Assembly: GCF_003573695.1 (NCBI RefSeq)
Contig: NC_039368.1
Coordinates: 10,315,860 to 10,379,859 of the forward strand
Source of the DNA: Papaver somniferum
Lineage: Eukaryota > Streptophyta > Magnoliopsida > Ranunculales > Papaveraceae
Direction: 5' to 3'
Length of the DNA: 64,000 nt
Shown here: positions 23,794 to 36,133 of the stretch, piece after piece
Position numbering within the stretch: the stretch's first letter is position 1
Layout of the letters: the number at the start of each line of letters is the position of its first letter
Translations under genes and position numbers: made by a program
The notes under the pieces: model-generated
The model's input: the letters and a program-made list of their open reading frames with translations, nothing else
What the model was told of the DNA's origin: nothing
The model's database searches: none

Positions 23794-24850
23794 GATGGCG
23801 GCCGTTACTCAGAGAAAGGAAGAGAAATTGAGAGATGAACTGGATTTTGCTGAGATTAAGAAGAAGAGCAAGAACAATTTGTTGCTGCTTCTGTTGAGAG
23901 TTTGAACCGAGATGAAGCTGTGGTTGATTAGGGTTGCACTGGATTGTAGTCTGATGTTGTCGATTTAGGTGATTCAGTTAGGGTTTCAAAGAATCAAGAG
24001 ATGGGTTTGAATCGAGAAGATGAAGTGATGATGCTAATAATCAGCTAGAGGTTGAATCGAAATTTTGGGTTTCTGAAATCAACAAGAACAGAGATATGGA
24101 GTTGATTCTGTGGCTGTATGGAAGAATTGGTGAAGATTAATGGTAGGGTTTGTAAAGGATGGCAGAGATGGGGGTTTTATGAATTTACCTCCAAGAGCAG
24201 GGAATGAAGAAATTGCAGATGAATATGTGACTGAACTGCAGGTGGAATCGAAGCTGAAATATCTAGATGAATGTTAGGTTTAACAGGTTATGGAGAATGG
24301 CACTGTTTGGCAGTGGAGTTGCAGTTGGCTGGGAGAAGAGAATGGACCAGTTAGTAAAGCTGCAGAAATGGGTTGTGAAGGCACTGGTGGTTTTGAAGCT
24401 ATTGCAGCTGAGAAGACGATACTGCAATAAGGTGGAACTGTTGTTGCTGTTACAGAAAGCCTTCGTGATACCGAGAAGAAAGATAAGAAGATGAAGCTTT
24501 AGGAGCTGATGTTACAGCCGAACAGAAGCTTTATTGTCAGTGATGAGAAGCTTGAGCATGTGCAGCTGAAAGAGGTAATGAACTGAGATTGCAGCAAAGA
24601 AGATAGTACTGAGTTGGTGTTTGAACTGGTTGTGGCTGCGGCTGTGACATAATTACAAGCGCAGTGGCTGTTACAGTGAGAACTGAATGATTGCAGGTTT
24701 GGGTTGATGCTGCAATGGAAGTGATATGGCAGATACAAGTAGTGTTAGTGGAATTTTGCAGCTGTTACAGAGCTGGAGCTGCAGGACTGATGGATGAAGC
24801 GCAATGATTGCACGATTAGCTTAGGCCTGTAAATTTGGTTCTCCCCTTAG
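23794..24850 (+). other. Unassigned gene-like region
   Basis: A short frame starting ATGGCGGCC at about 23794 encodes MAAVTQRKEEKLRDELDFAE, then a basic stretch and a stop near 23903. The following kilobase is GA-rich on the + strand with many ATG and stop codons and GCTG-rich repeats, so it looks like decayed coding or repeat sequence. Part of it may be the promoter region of the GNAT gene. Confidence 0.25.
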
Positions 24851-25076
24851 TCAGAGCCAGGGGGGGTGAAACGTGCCAGGAGCACAGTGATCTAGATCAT
24901 AACACACTATAGAGTGATCCAATGGTCATAATAGAGTCGGTCCAGAACTCAGTTTTTCTTGATTCTTGTTTTCCCTTCACTTATAAAAGCCAGATGAACG
25001 AATCAAAAACCCATTCATTCAGTTTTACAGACCCAAAACAAAAACAATCACACCCATTGAAGAAGAAGAAAACAAA

Positions 25077-26929
25077 ATGCTGCTGTCAATGAATGTGTTT
25101 CATCATCAAACAACACGACCCAATTTCTTGCATTTCCATTCTTCTTGCCATGGAAGAAGAATTCCACACAAACCACCTCTTCTTGTTTCTTTTCCTGCAA
25201 AAACGTAAGTACTCCATCATCTTCATCTTTTCTTAATCTCTCAAGGTTCTTCTTTTTTCATGAATTCTTAGTTGGGTTTTGTTAATTTGATACATACAGG
25301 GAATTCAATCCCAAGTTCTTGCATTGTTCTACAAAATCTGTTCTTGTTTCTCCTGCAACAATGTGAGTTTCATCATCTTCTATTCTTAATCTCTGGGTTT
25401 TTCTTTTTTCATGAATTCTTAGTTGGGTTTTGTTCATTTCATACAGGGAATTCAATTCCAAGTTCTTGCATTCTGCTAGTAAATCAGTTTTTGATTCTCC
25501 TGCAACAAGGTGGCTTCGTTATCATAATTTTATTCAGAATTCATTCTTAGGGTTCTTGATGAACCTTGCTTTAGATTGTTCTGTGCTCTTAGTTGTTTAA
25601 TTGTTTATATGATATAGGAAATTTCGTCCAATGCTGTTTGCATTGCCAAGAGACAATGAAGAATTTTCATCTGACAATGAAGAAGAAGAACCAATAATTC
25701 AAGAAGAGTTTGTCAGAATTAGAGTATGTGGTGCATCGACGATTTTGTCACATAATGGAGAGTATGTGGTTAGAGAAGCCGAGCTTGAAGAAGAGTTTAA
25801 GGTAAATTTTTAAGTAATTTTGAAATTCTGCTTTAATTTGTTTTTTCTAATAAGATTTTGAAGGTGGGTTTAATTTGCGTTGTTTTTTTGACTAGGCATC
25901 AGCAGAGTTGAAAGCAGAAGGACTTTACGAATATCGATCGCTTAACGAGTTTGTATTCCGTATCTGACAACTAAATTTCATTTCATCCGAACAGGAAATT
26001 TTAGATTGTTTTCTTGATACTTTCTGTCGTTAACAGTGCTGTTCGTAGCTACGAAAAGGAGCAAAACGCCGATTTGGTAAAACTGAACTTACACTACTGA
26101 CTGAAAATTAGTACATGCATCACATGAGAATGGTGCTGCTTATTTGCTTACTGTCTGTCTATGCAGGAGTTTAATGTGATGATGGGGCGATATGCGAGGA
26201 GTTATTTAGAACCGTTCATGTGCGTTATTGCTGTAAGAAAGGAAGGCGAGAATATGCTTCAAAGCGTTATTGGAACTCTGGATCTTCGTGTCAAGTATCT
26301 GTTAGAGGGGGAGACTTATCCTGAGGTGCATTATAATTGGATAATTTGTCTAATTTAAGTTTGCAATTTGATGTTGAGAATCACCTAAGATTTGAATCCC
26401 TTGATTTTCCAGGAACTTGTGAAGCTCGGGAATTTGTATAGCAACTTCAAAAAAGGAGGATCAGAGAAATGTGGCATAATAACGAACGTAACTGTTGCTG
26501 AAAGTGCACGTCAGCAAGGCGTTGGAAGCAGCATGCTGAAGTTTGCAATTGAAGCTGCAAAAGAAAAAGGTAAAACTATCCCTCCCCCCTTTGACTGCTT
26601 AAGTTCTCTTCCAGGCATCCAAATTGCAAGGAGGAAAACTACTGCAAGTATGCAACCAATAATCTTGGATTTGGTGTGTGTCAGGAGGTGTAAAGAAGAT
26701 ATTCTTACAAGTCGTTCGGGATAACGAACCAGCATTGGCACTATACAGAAAGATAGGATTTGAGGTAATAATACTGTCTCAAATCTCTTTTTCATTCAGT
26801 CTCTGATAGTTACTTTTGATCAATAACAATCTGGTCCTGACATGAAAAATTGTCCCCTTTCAGATACTTGCAGAGGTGACTCCTCAGCTGGAAGAACAGA
26901 ACCTATACTTGTGCAGCTTAAATCTCTAG
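25077..26929 (+). CDS. Plastid-type GCN5-related N-acetyltransferase (GNAT), 8 exons
   Basis: The family moves acetyl from acetyl-CoA to protein N-termini or lysines, mostly in plastids. Exons by splice sites: 25077-25205, 25618-25801, 25896-25948, 26037-26076, 26167-26325, 26413-26569, 26688-26764, 26864-26929. Exons 2-8 join in one frame. The GNAT core shows ITNVTVAESARQQGVGSSML, which includes the acetyl-CoA loop (RQQGVGS), then FLQVVRDNEPALALYRKIGF and the end QNLYLCSLNL. Exon 1 encodes a Ser/His/Arg-rich transit-peptide-like start (MLLSMNVFHHQTTRP), but that frame does not match exon 2; the matching phase would need the ATG at 25093. Exon 1 may therefore be mis-spliced, frameshifted or wrongly chosen. 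A broken copy lies at 27937-29155. Confidence 0.75.
25110..25520 (+). repeat. Three tandem copies of an exon-1/intron-1 unit in the GNAT gene
   Basis: Text of the type CCAAGTTCTTGCATT, then CTTGTTTCTCCTGCAA, a GT donor, and an intron ending GAATTCTTAGTTGGGTTTTG occurs three times in degrading form (about 25110-25275, 25300-25430, 25447-25520). The second unit has an intact 63-base cassette with splice sites at both ends; the third has an internal stop. The same array was copied to 27930-28180. Confidence 0.7.
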
Positions 26930-27239
26930 TCTCATTCTTTAAAACTTACAAAGGTCCTGTCCTAAATGTAAAGCTCTGACAATAGTATTCAATGAGAGCT
27001 AGCATAAGAAAAAATTACGTCCGCACAGTACCATTCATTGTAAAATTCGTATAAACAAGTGTGACTAAGATTCAAATAAAGGAAAGCTTTTGAGATTGTT
27101 TTAGTTGTTACTCAACATTGATTCTACATTTCCATGCGTCATTATCATTTCTTATCTGTTGTTTGAGACATAAACATGGTAATTAAATTTTAACGCAAAC
27201 TAAACCGACCCGTCTTACTGAGTTTTAGATAAGCTTACC

Positions 27240-27310
27240 AAGCAAATGTCAGAGTTTTCAGCTCTCTTCATTTGTGCTTGACTGCTTGTACTGCATGTGT
27301 TGTTTCAATA
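27240..27310. repeat. Short repeat D, copy 2 of 3
   Basis: It matches 22540-22630 and 30530-30600 around GTCAGAGTTTTCAGCTCTC. Confidence 0.75.
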
Positions 27311-27436
27311 AAAGCAAAATTCAAGCATATTTGTCAGGTTGCATATATAAATTTAATGAAGGCCAACGGAACTAATGCTTGTCGATGAGGTTGACGCTAT
27401 GAATGTGCATCCCATAACACTCCTTGAAATCAAATT

Positions 27437-27936
27437 TGGTGTATGTATGAATGAGAGATTATGAGAATATGTTGTGTGTTTATATAGCTAAGACTTGGGG
27501 GATATTCAAGGACTACCAAACGGACGGGACATATTAGAATAGTCCTGGTGGTGTTTAGAACGGTTGTGAACCCTGAATGATGCGCCCAATCCTGTCTAGT
27601 CCAATTGCCTTGCATTTTTATTTTATTGCATCTGTATTGCTGTTTCCGTTTTCAATTTAACACCCAATTTAACACCAACTGGCTCGGCTTGGCCTAATAA
27701 GTCATGGGTTGGTTAGACAAGATAAATATCTTACTTGCAAAGCTGCAAATGTATTGCTGGTTCCGTTTTCGGCCATATGGTTGAGACTAAGCTGCGTCAA
27801 TTGCGGCCTCGACTTACAACCATTAGCGCAGGTGGCTAGATGTGCGGATATTGTAGTTGGAAGTTGGAACTGAAATAGATGTATGCCCAACACCAATTGC
27901 GGCTGGCTGGATAGTGATTGGATATAATGGAGATTC
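27437..27936. repeat. Segmental duplication block C, copy 2
   Basis: It repeats the promoter side of the small-protein gene and 22260-22466, but the gene itself is absent. It joins directly to a copied intron of the GNAT gene at about 27937, which marks a duplication breakpoint. Confidence 0.85.
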
Positions 27937-29155
27937 TTAGTTGGGTTTTGTTAATTTATACATACAGGGAATTCAATCCCAAGTTCTTGCATTGTTCTAC
28001 AAAATCTGTTCTTGTTTCTCCTGCAACAATGTGAGTAGTAGAACTACTTCATCATCTTCTACTCTTTATCTCTGGGTTTTGCTTTTTTCATGAATTCTTA
28101 GTTGGGTTTTGTTAATCTGATACATACAGGGAATTCTGCTAGTAAATCAGTTCTTGATTCTCCTGCAACAAGGTGGCTTCGTTATCATAATTTTATTCAT
28201 AATTCATTCTTAGGGTTCTTGATGAACCTTGCTTTAGATTGTTCTGTGCTCTTAGTTGTTTAATTGTTTATATGATATAGGAAATTTCGTCCAATACTGT
28301 TTGCATTGCCAAGAGACAATGAAGAATTATCATCTGACAATGAAGAAGAAGAAGAACCGATAATTCAAGAACATGGTGGTGCATCGATTTTGTCAGATAA
28401 TGGAGAGTATGTGGTTAGAGAAGCTGAACTTGATGAAGAGTTTTGGGTAATTTTTTAAGTAATTTCGGAATTCTGCTTTTAATTTTTTTTTCCGAATTAG
28501 ATTCTGAATTTGGATTGTCTTTTGAGTAGGCATCAGCAATGTTGAAAACAGAAGGACTTTATGAATATCGTTCGCACAACCGGTTTGTATTACGTATCTG
28601 ACAACTGAATTTCATTTCATCCAAACAGGAACTTCTAGATCTTGAGTTAATAAAAAAAGTTACCTTGATTTTCCAGGAACTTGTGAACCCGGCAAATCTG
28701 TATAGCACCTTCAAAGAAAGAGGATCAGAGAAATGTGGCATAATAACGAACGTAACAAGGTGTTGGAAGCAGCATGCTGAAGTTTGCAATTGAAGCTGCA
28801 AAAGAAGAAGGTATTTGACTGCTTTATGTTCTCTTGCAGGCATCCAAATTGCATGCTTAGCTGCAAGGAGGAATACTAATGCAAGTATGCAACCAATAAT
28901 CTTGGATTTGGTGCGTCAGGAGGTGTAAAGCAGGTATTCTTACAAGTCCGTAGAGATAACGAACCAGCATTGGCACTATACAGAAAAATGGGATTTGAGG
29001 TAATAATACTTTTATTTATTGATCTGCTTTTCATTCAGTTTCTGATATTTTTAACAATCTGGTCCGGACATGAAAATTTCTCCTTTCAGATACTTGCAGA
29101 GGCGACTCCTCGTCTGGAAGAACAGAACCTATACTTGTGCAGCATAAGCCTGTAG
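27937..29155 (+). pseudogene. Truncated GNAT acetyltransferase duplicate
   Basis: It is homologous to the GNAT gene at 25077-26929. It lacks exon 1's start and exons 4 and 5. Exon 2 (from 28281) and exon 3 (from 28530) are present. Exon 6 (28677-28811) has lost the segment that would carry most of the acetyl-CoA-binding loop. Exons 7 and 8 remain (to 29155) and encode a close match to the parent C-terminus (RLEEQNLYLCSISL). It cannot make an active enzyme. Confidence 0.85.
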
Positions 29156-29335
29156 TCAGATTTAACTAGTACTTTAGAAAACAAAGGTTTTATCTGAAAT
29201 GTAAAGTTCTGACGATAGTGTTGAATGAGAGCTAGCATAAGGAAAACAGTACGTACATACAGTGCCACTCATTGTAAAGTTGGTATGAACAAGTGCGACT
29301 AAGATTCAAATAAAGGAAAGCTTTTGAGATTGTTT

Positions 29336-30530
29336 TATCAGTTTTGAAAATTGATACAAATTACAATGTAATGAAGATAGCAACATTAAGAATCAAAATA
29401 ACAGCCCCCAGTTCTAATCAACTTAAATGAATTTTTGTATAAAAGAATTAGCAGAATCTGTAGTAATCTGTGTCAGGTTGCTAAATTCTTGCCAATAAAG
29501 CTGGTCTTCCCATGTAAATCTGCCTTCTTAGCCACTGCATCAGCTGAAAAATTCACTTCTCTAAAGCAATGATTAAACTGAACTGACATGATGCATTTAA
29601 TTGCCTTGTTCCATCTCATTCTAATGAACCATGGAACTTTCATTCTTTCAAAATCAGTTATCACAGTTTTTGAATCAGAGTTTAGAATAATATGCTGCAT
29701 TTTCCATTCCACAGCACAAACAACAGCATACACTTCTGCAATGTAGTTGGTTGCAATTCCCAAACCACCAGTTACCTGACAATTATGATCTCTAACAACA
29801 ACCCCAAAACCTGCTGCTCCTGGATTACCAACTGAAGCACCATCACAGCAAAATAAAAATGTACCAGGACAAGGTGGACACCAATGACAAATTTTGATGT
29901 TCTGAAACTTAATTTTCCTTGGACCAAGATTAAAAAAGGAGATTACCTGCCCATTTATTACCTTTTATTCTGAGACCTCCTTCAAAAACCATCTTTTTGA
30001 TTCTACTTTTAAATTGCTGAACATTTGGTTTCACTTCATCAAACAGTCAGTGTCCTCCATAGCTCTTTCAAAATTGAACAGCAGGCAATCCACACTTCTT
30101 TTATCAAAGGGCTCTTATTTTTTGGAACAGCAAGATCAAAACCAGAGCATAGTCATTGCCAGATATCAACACTGAATTTACACTCCCAGAGCAAATGATA
30201 CATGCTATCTTGATGTTCTTCACATACACAGCATCTTGAAACCATATCATAGCCCTTTTTAACCATTGTTTCATCATCAATATAATTTTCCATACATTAC
30301 TGGATGTGCTTGGGTGAAGAAAGTAATTCCAGATGTATTTTGTCCATTTTAATGTTGGCATCTTATGTCTTATTTTGTTGATTGCTGATGCAGTAGTAAA
30401 TTCTCCTTTTAAAAATTCATCCTTTCCTCCTCCAACATCAGGAAAGTCTGTTAAGAAAGGTTGGATTTCAACTGGAATGCTCCATTTACGCATCTTTATC
30501 TGTTTTGTATGACCTGTTTGAGTTTTACAT
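29336..30530 (-). mobile_element. Antisense L1 LINE 3' fragment
   Basis: On the minus strand, 30104-30646 contains the L1 zinc-binding region (GEFTTASAINKIRHKMP, TKYIWNYFLHPSTSSNVWK). 29473-29763 is a plant LINE RNase H domain (AEVYAVVCAVEWK, ILNSDSKTVITDFE, NHCFREVNFSADAVAKK). Stops and frame changes split them. Homology to the duplicated GNAT 3' flank stops at about 29336 and resumes near 30530, which brackets the insertion. Confidence 0.75.
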
Positions 30531-30605
30531 GTCAGAGTTTGCAGCTCTCTTCGTTTGTGCTTGACTGCTTGTACTGCATATGTTGTTTCCATATTCATAC
30601 CGTGT
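30530..30605. repeat. Short repeat D, copy 3 of 3
   Basis: It continues the duplicated 3' flank after the LINE insertion. GTCAGAGTTTGCAGCTCTC is near-identical to 27250 and 22553. Confidence 0.75.
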
Positions 30606-30609
30606 TTAG

Positions 30610-31031
30610 TTGCAAAAATATACTTTAAGAAATAGAAATTTAACACCCAATTTCACATACTCTTCCTCCTCTTCCCAATTTCTGTTTTGCATTGATTTGA
30701 CTCCAAAATGGGTTTTCGTTGACCAAGCCTATTAGCTGACTAGCATGTGCACTCTTATCCTCTCTATCCCAGCCTATTAACTCTGATTGCCCTGTATTAC
30801 AAGACTAAGAATTGGTTCCAAGTTCAATTGAAAATTGCCCTGGCTCCAAAATGGGTTTTTGATAGGGTATATTGAGTAGAAATCATCAAATGATTGGGTA
30901 AATTGAGTAGAAATCATCAAAATATGGTTTAAATGGAAGTTAAAGTGGCATGTTCCGTTAGGAATAGTTAAAAAAAAAAAACTAGTTTTGTAACCGAACA
31001 TTCTGAAACCAAGAACACGAAGAACACTTCG
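30610..31031. other. Intergenic DNA up to the Ty3 insertion
   Basis: The only structure seen is a two-copy repeat of ATTGAGTAGAAATCATCAAA (30868 and 30902). Its last five bases, CTTCG, are the target duplication of the next element. Confidence 0.5.
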
Positions 31032-31326
31032 TGATGCAGGGCATACTACAATTCCAGAAGATTCCGCTTAGAGGTTTGGCTTCCATGGTTTCCTAGTTTC
31101 AGTATTTCTTATTTTTAGGATTCTTTTAGATTTCCTTTTAGTTTTCAGTTTCCTAATTTAGTTATTCTTCAAGCCTATATAAAGGCTAGATTAAGTCTTG
31201 TAAGAGCTATCTATTACTCAATCAAATTATTAAACACAAAACTTATCTTTCTCTTCTTGCTTGAATTCTCTCCTCTTCTTGCTTATAGCAATCTAGTATT
31301 GCATTCTTTTACCTTGTTCCACATTA
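31032..31326 (+). repeat. 5' LTR of the Ty3/gypsy element
   Basis: It begins TGATGCAGGG and ends CCACATTA. The TATA box is TATATAAA at 31176-31183. Both LTRs end in TA rather than CA. Confidence 0.95.
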
Positions 31327-31328
31327 GT

Positions 31329-31340
31329 TGGTATCAGAGC
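31329..31340 (+). promoter_or_regulatory. Primer-binding site (initiator tRNA-Met)
   Basis: TGGTATCAGAGC lies two bases after the 5' LTR. Confidence 0.9.
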
Positions 31341-31443
31341 TTAGTTTTAGGTTTTCATCCTATAACTTGATCCTTTACATCGCTTCCGCAACACTTTTCA
31401 GTCCTTTTTTTTTAGTTCCTTTTCGTATACAAAAAAAAAAAAT

Positions 31444-33446
31444 ATGACTGCTCAACCAGTTACTCTAGCAGCAATCGAAGCTCTCATGAAATCTCATACC
31501 GAGATTTTGGCAAAAAACATTACTGAAGCTCTTGAGAAGTCCATGGAGGAAAAATTAGGGTTAAGAGATACCAAGCTTGAAACCATGCAGAATCAACTTT
31601 TGAAGGTTGCAAAACATATAAATCTAGATTTGGATATGCCTGAGCTTGTAGACTTAGAAGGAAAAACTAAAGAAGATATACTTCAGTTTTTACAGAATGA
31701 TGAAGTACCTGAAGATGTATTGCGTACTTTAAACATTAAGAAACCGTATGAAGGTTTCATAGGTCATTCAAAGAAGAAGATAGTTTCTCCTGCACTTGAC
31801 AGTGATGATGAAGATGAACGTGAGAACGATCTAGAGAAGAATTGGATTGAAGAACGACGTTTAAAAACTGGTCACAACCCTTACAGTTCTTTACCAGAAT
31901 ATAAACTAAAAGCTGATATTCCCAACTTCTCTGGAAATTTTCGTATTGAAGAACTAACTGATTGGTTCTTTGAGGTAGAAGCTTTTTTCGAATTCATGGA
32001 AGTCCCTGAAGATTCTAAGGTTAAACTTGTGACATACAAACTCAAAGGAGGAGCTGCAGCTTGGTGGGATAAGATCTGTGATGATCGTAGAAACGCTAAC
32101 AAACCGAAAATACGTACTTGGAAACGTATGAAAACTTTGATCAGGGATAAGTTCTTACCTAGAGACTTTATGCAGCAACTTTTCATCAAATTACAAAACA
32201 TTCAGCAGGGGGCACGAACTGTTGAAGAATATGTGTCAGATTTTTATAATTTGGTCGCACGAAATCAACTCAAAGAATCTGAAGAACAGTTAGTTTGCAA
32301 GATTCATTGAGGGACTGAATAGATTAATACAAAATGGTATGACTCATTCAGTTTTTACTATGGTCGAAGCTGTGCAGCAAGCTATTAAGAGAAAATCGTC
32401 TTATTCGTTCTTCTAGGATTTATCCATCCAGACAAGGGCGTTATCAAAATACTTACAGGGGTACCAATTCATCTCAAAACTTTTCTCCAGATACTGTTTT
32501 GAATATTCCCAGGCCTCCTTATGATGATGTTAGCCATTCACATCGACAACCTAGCCATATTGTGCCTTATACTCCACCTCTGGCTACACCTATCTTAGCC
32601 AATCCAGTTGATCTTCAGCCGGGTCAGCAGTCTCACTCTCTGCAACCAACTCCTCCTACTACAGGGAATCGGTTTCATAACAGGCAACAACAATTTCCAC
32701 CGCAACAGCGAGCTAATAATGCTTATACAAAATTTCGTGGAGATAAGTGCAATAAATGTCAGCAATCGGGGCACACTTCTAGTGATTGTCGGAAATTCAA
32801 TGCTTTGATTGGTGAACCTCAGTTCATTAATGAAGTCACTGGTGCGCTTAATGAGTTCGAAGATGAAGACTCACCTGGTGATGACGACGAGTTTGTTGGG
32901 ATGATTCGTCCATTATTTCTTACTCAACAATGCAAGTCTCAGAGACACAGTATTTTTAAATCCAGATGTTATATTGGGGGTAAAATCTGCAAGATGATAA
33001 TTGATAGTGGCAGTGTGGATAATTATATTGCTGATCACGTAGTTAAGAAGCTTGAACTACCAGTAACTTCTCATCCAGAACCTTACACTGTAGGATGGGT
33101 TAATGCCTCTAGCACACAGAAGATTACTCTTCAGTGTTATGTGTCATTCTCTTTTGAGGGTTATGAAGACACAGTTCTATGTGATGTCATTAATATGACG
33201 GCAACCCATCTTCTTCTTGGCAGACCTTGGCAATACGATCTTCACGCGGTTCACAATGGATTCGAGAATACTTACACTTTTGTTCATAATGGGAAAACCA
33301 AGGTTCTTAGTCCATCCAATTCCACTTCAAACTCTTGTGCGCAGACTGATGCTGTCGTAGCCACTGTTATTCGTTCTTTGCACCCACAACATTCTTTACA
33401 TTCCCATGAAGATTCTAAGCCTATGATTGAGTTCCTGCAAAGGTGA
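31444..33446 (+). pseudogene. gag with zinc knuckle and aspartic protease (Ty3/gypsy), frame-broken
   Basis: The first open part (31444-32310, 288 aa) is the capsid: a helical N-terminus, then the gypsy gag core (FEVEAFFEFMEVPEDSKVK, AAAWWDKI, QNIQQGARTVEEYVSDFYNL). The frame changes at about 32303 and again near 32395. The next open part (32499-33446) carries a CCHC knuckle CNKCQQSGHTSSDC for RNA packaging. The pepsin-like protease follows, with active site IIDSGSVDNYI and LLGRPWQYD. The protein would assemble virus-like particles in the cytoplasm. Confidence 0.85.
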
Positions 33447-35500
33447 AGCCCTTATTATTTCAATATAATGTTTTATTTCCAGATGAACTACCAACTGCAT
33501 TACCTCCTTTACGGAATATTCAACACTGCATCGATTTTATTCCTGGAGCCTCTTTACCAAACCAAGCACACTATCGCTTGAGTCCTGCTGAGCATGAGAT
33601 ATTACAGGGACAGGTAAATGATTTGCTTACAAAGGGTTTGATACGACCTAGCAACAGTCCTTGTGCCAGTCCTGCCTTCTTGGTTAGTAAAAAAGACAAT
33701 GGATGGAGGATGTGTATCGATTGCAGAGCATTAAATCGCATCACCATTCCTTATAGATTTCCGATCCCGCGTATTGATGATATGATTGATTTACTGTCGG
33801 GCTCTATTATTTTTACTAAGTTGGATTTACGCAGTGGTTACCACCAAATACGCATTCGAGGTGGAGATGAGTGGAAAACAGCATTCAAGACACGTGAAGG
33901 TTTATATGAATGGCTGGTCATGCCATTTGGGTTATCTAATGCACCTAGTACTTTTATGCGACTTATGAATCAGGTTCTCCAACCCTTTCTCAGTAAATTT
34001 GTTATTGTCTATTTTGATGACATACTAATTTTTAGTCGCAGTGAGCCAGAACACCTCCAACATCTTTCACAAGTGTTTCAAGTTCTTGCTGACAACTCTT
34101 TATATGTTAATTTGAAGAAGTGTACCTTCATGGCTTCTTCAGTAACATTTTTGGGATATGTGATTTCTACTGATGGTATTCATGTCGATCCTTCTAAAGT
34201 TCAAGCAATTGAAGATTGGCCAGTTCCTACTTCTATTCGTGATGTTCGTAGTTTTCATGGTTTGGCTTCTTTCTATCGAAGATTTGTGAAGAACTTTAGC
34301 TCTATTTCTGCACCTTTGACTGACTGTCTCAAGAAGGAGAAGTTTGAGTGGACGGAAGCAATGGATAAAAGCTTTATTCTTCTTAAAGAAAAGCTTTGTA
34401 CGGCACCAATTCTTGCACTTCCGAATTTCAACAAGCCTTTTGAAATAGATTGTGATGCATCTGTTGTTGGTATTGGTGCAGTATTATCACAGGAGGGTCA
34501 TCCAATTGCATATTACAGTGAGAAGAATTCAGATGCACAAAAGAAATGGTCTACATATGAATTAGAGTTATTGGATCTTGTTCAATCTCTTAAGCAGTGG
34601 CATAATTATCTTATACATAGGGAATTTGTTGTCAATACTGACAACCATGCTTTGAAGTTTTTGAATACTTCTGCTAAAGTTAACAGAATGCATGATCGAT
34701 GGCTTTCCACACTCAACAAATACACTTTCTCCGTGAGACATAAAAGTGGAAAATTGAATCAAGTTGCTGACGCCTTAAGTAGAAGAAGTCATCTATTAAC
34801 TACAATTCGTAATGAGAGTTATGCATTTGACTATATCAAAGACATTTATCCAGAAGATGAAGATTTTGGCAAACTATGGGATCAATGCAGTTCTCAAACT
34901 CATGGGGTTGATGATTTTCTTATACAAGAAGGTTTTCTTTTTAAAGGGAATCGATTATGTATTCCTCAAGGGTCTTTACGTTTACATCTTATGCGAGAAT
35001 TACATGGCAGTGGTCTTGGTGGTCATTTTGGGAGAGATAAAACCATTGCCCTGATTGAAGAAAGATATTTCTAGCCATCTTTAAAACGTGATGTACAAAA
35101 GTTCGTACAAAAATGCATGGTCTGTCAGAGAGCAAAGGGTACAATTCAAAATACCGGGTTGTATACTCCTTTACCAGTTCCTGATGCACCTTGGGTTGAT
35201 ATAAGTATGGATTTTATACTTGGTTTACCTCGTACTGCTAGAGGTAATGATTCTGTTATGGTCGTAGTTGATCTTTACTCTAAAATGGCTCACTTCGTGG
35301 CTTGTAAGAAATCAACTGACGCTTCTAATGTTGCTTCTTTGTTCTTTAAAGAAGTAGTAAGATTGCATGGGGTTCCAAAGTCTATCACTTCTGACAGAGA
35401 TACCAAATTTTTGAGTTATTTCTGGAAAAGTTTATGGATGCGCTTAGGCACAGTTCTACAATTCAGCACAACTTCACATCCGTAAACTGATGGACAGACT
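33443..35500 (+). pseudogene. pol: reverse transcriptase, RNase H and integrase (Ty3/gypsy)
   Basis: The open part 33443-35074 (543 aa) overlaps the previous frame by four bases. RT shows [26 protein letters not shown] and the YFDD catalytic box. RNase H begins [17 protein letters not shown]. The integrase zinc domain HHCC ([18 protein letters not shown], then CMVCQRAKG) is broken by TAG at 35072-35074. The catalytic core continues in frame ([23 protein letters not shown], then TDGQTEVVN), giving the D, D, E triad. A second stop, TAA at 35483-35485, lies just before TDGQTE. Confidence 0.9.
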
Positions 35501-36133
35501 GAGGTTGTTAATAGATCACTTGGGAATTTGATTAGAGCTAAGTGCCTGGATAATAGTAAGCAGTGGGATGTGTTATTGCCAAATATGGAATTCGCTTTCA
35601 ACACTTCTGTGAATCGTTCTACTGGGAAAACTCCATTTGAGATTGTGTACTCTAAAGTACCTAATCATACTCTTGATTTGGTAGCCTTACCCACCACATA
35701 GAGTACAAACACTGCAGCCGACTCTTTTGTGGACAAAGCAACTGAATTACATAATGAAGTAAAATCTAAACTGGAGAAGTCCAATTATAAATATAAAGAG
35801 GATGCTGATAAACACAAGAGGTTTAAAACCTTCAAGGAAGGGGAGCTCGTGATGATACATCTAAGAAAACAGAGATTTCCAGTGGTTACTTATAACAAAA
35901 CCAAGATGAAGAAATATGGTCCTTTCAAGGTTTTAAAGAAGATCAATGATAATGCTTATGTTATTGATCTACCAAATGATTGGAACATCTCCAACACATT
36001 TAATGTTCAAGAGATTTTTACGTTTCATGGTGACAATGAACTTCTGGTTTGTTTGGACAACTCGAGGACGAGCTTTACTCTAGAAGGGGGGACTGATGCA
36101 GGGCATACTACAATTCCAGAAGATTCCGCTTAG
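35501..36133 (+). pseudogene. Integrase C-terminal region of the Ty3/gypsy element
   Basis: It continues pol after the stop at 35483. The open frame 35729-36133 has [20 protein letters not shown] and [11 protein letters not shown], matching the beta-barrel tail of plant gypsy integrases. It ends inside the 3' LTR. No chromodomain signature is visible. Confidence 0.75.
36084..36093 (+). promoter_or_regulatory. Polypurine tract
   Basis: AAGGGGGGAC directly precedes the 3' LTR and would prime plus-strand synthesis. Confidence 0.8.

Noticed and set aside
31881..32201. Minus-strand frame opposite gag
   Set aside because: It overlaps the clear gag coding sequence and has no recognisable domain.
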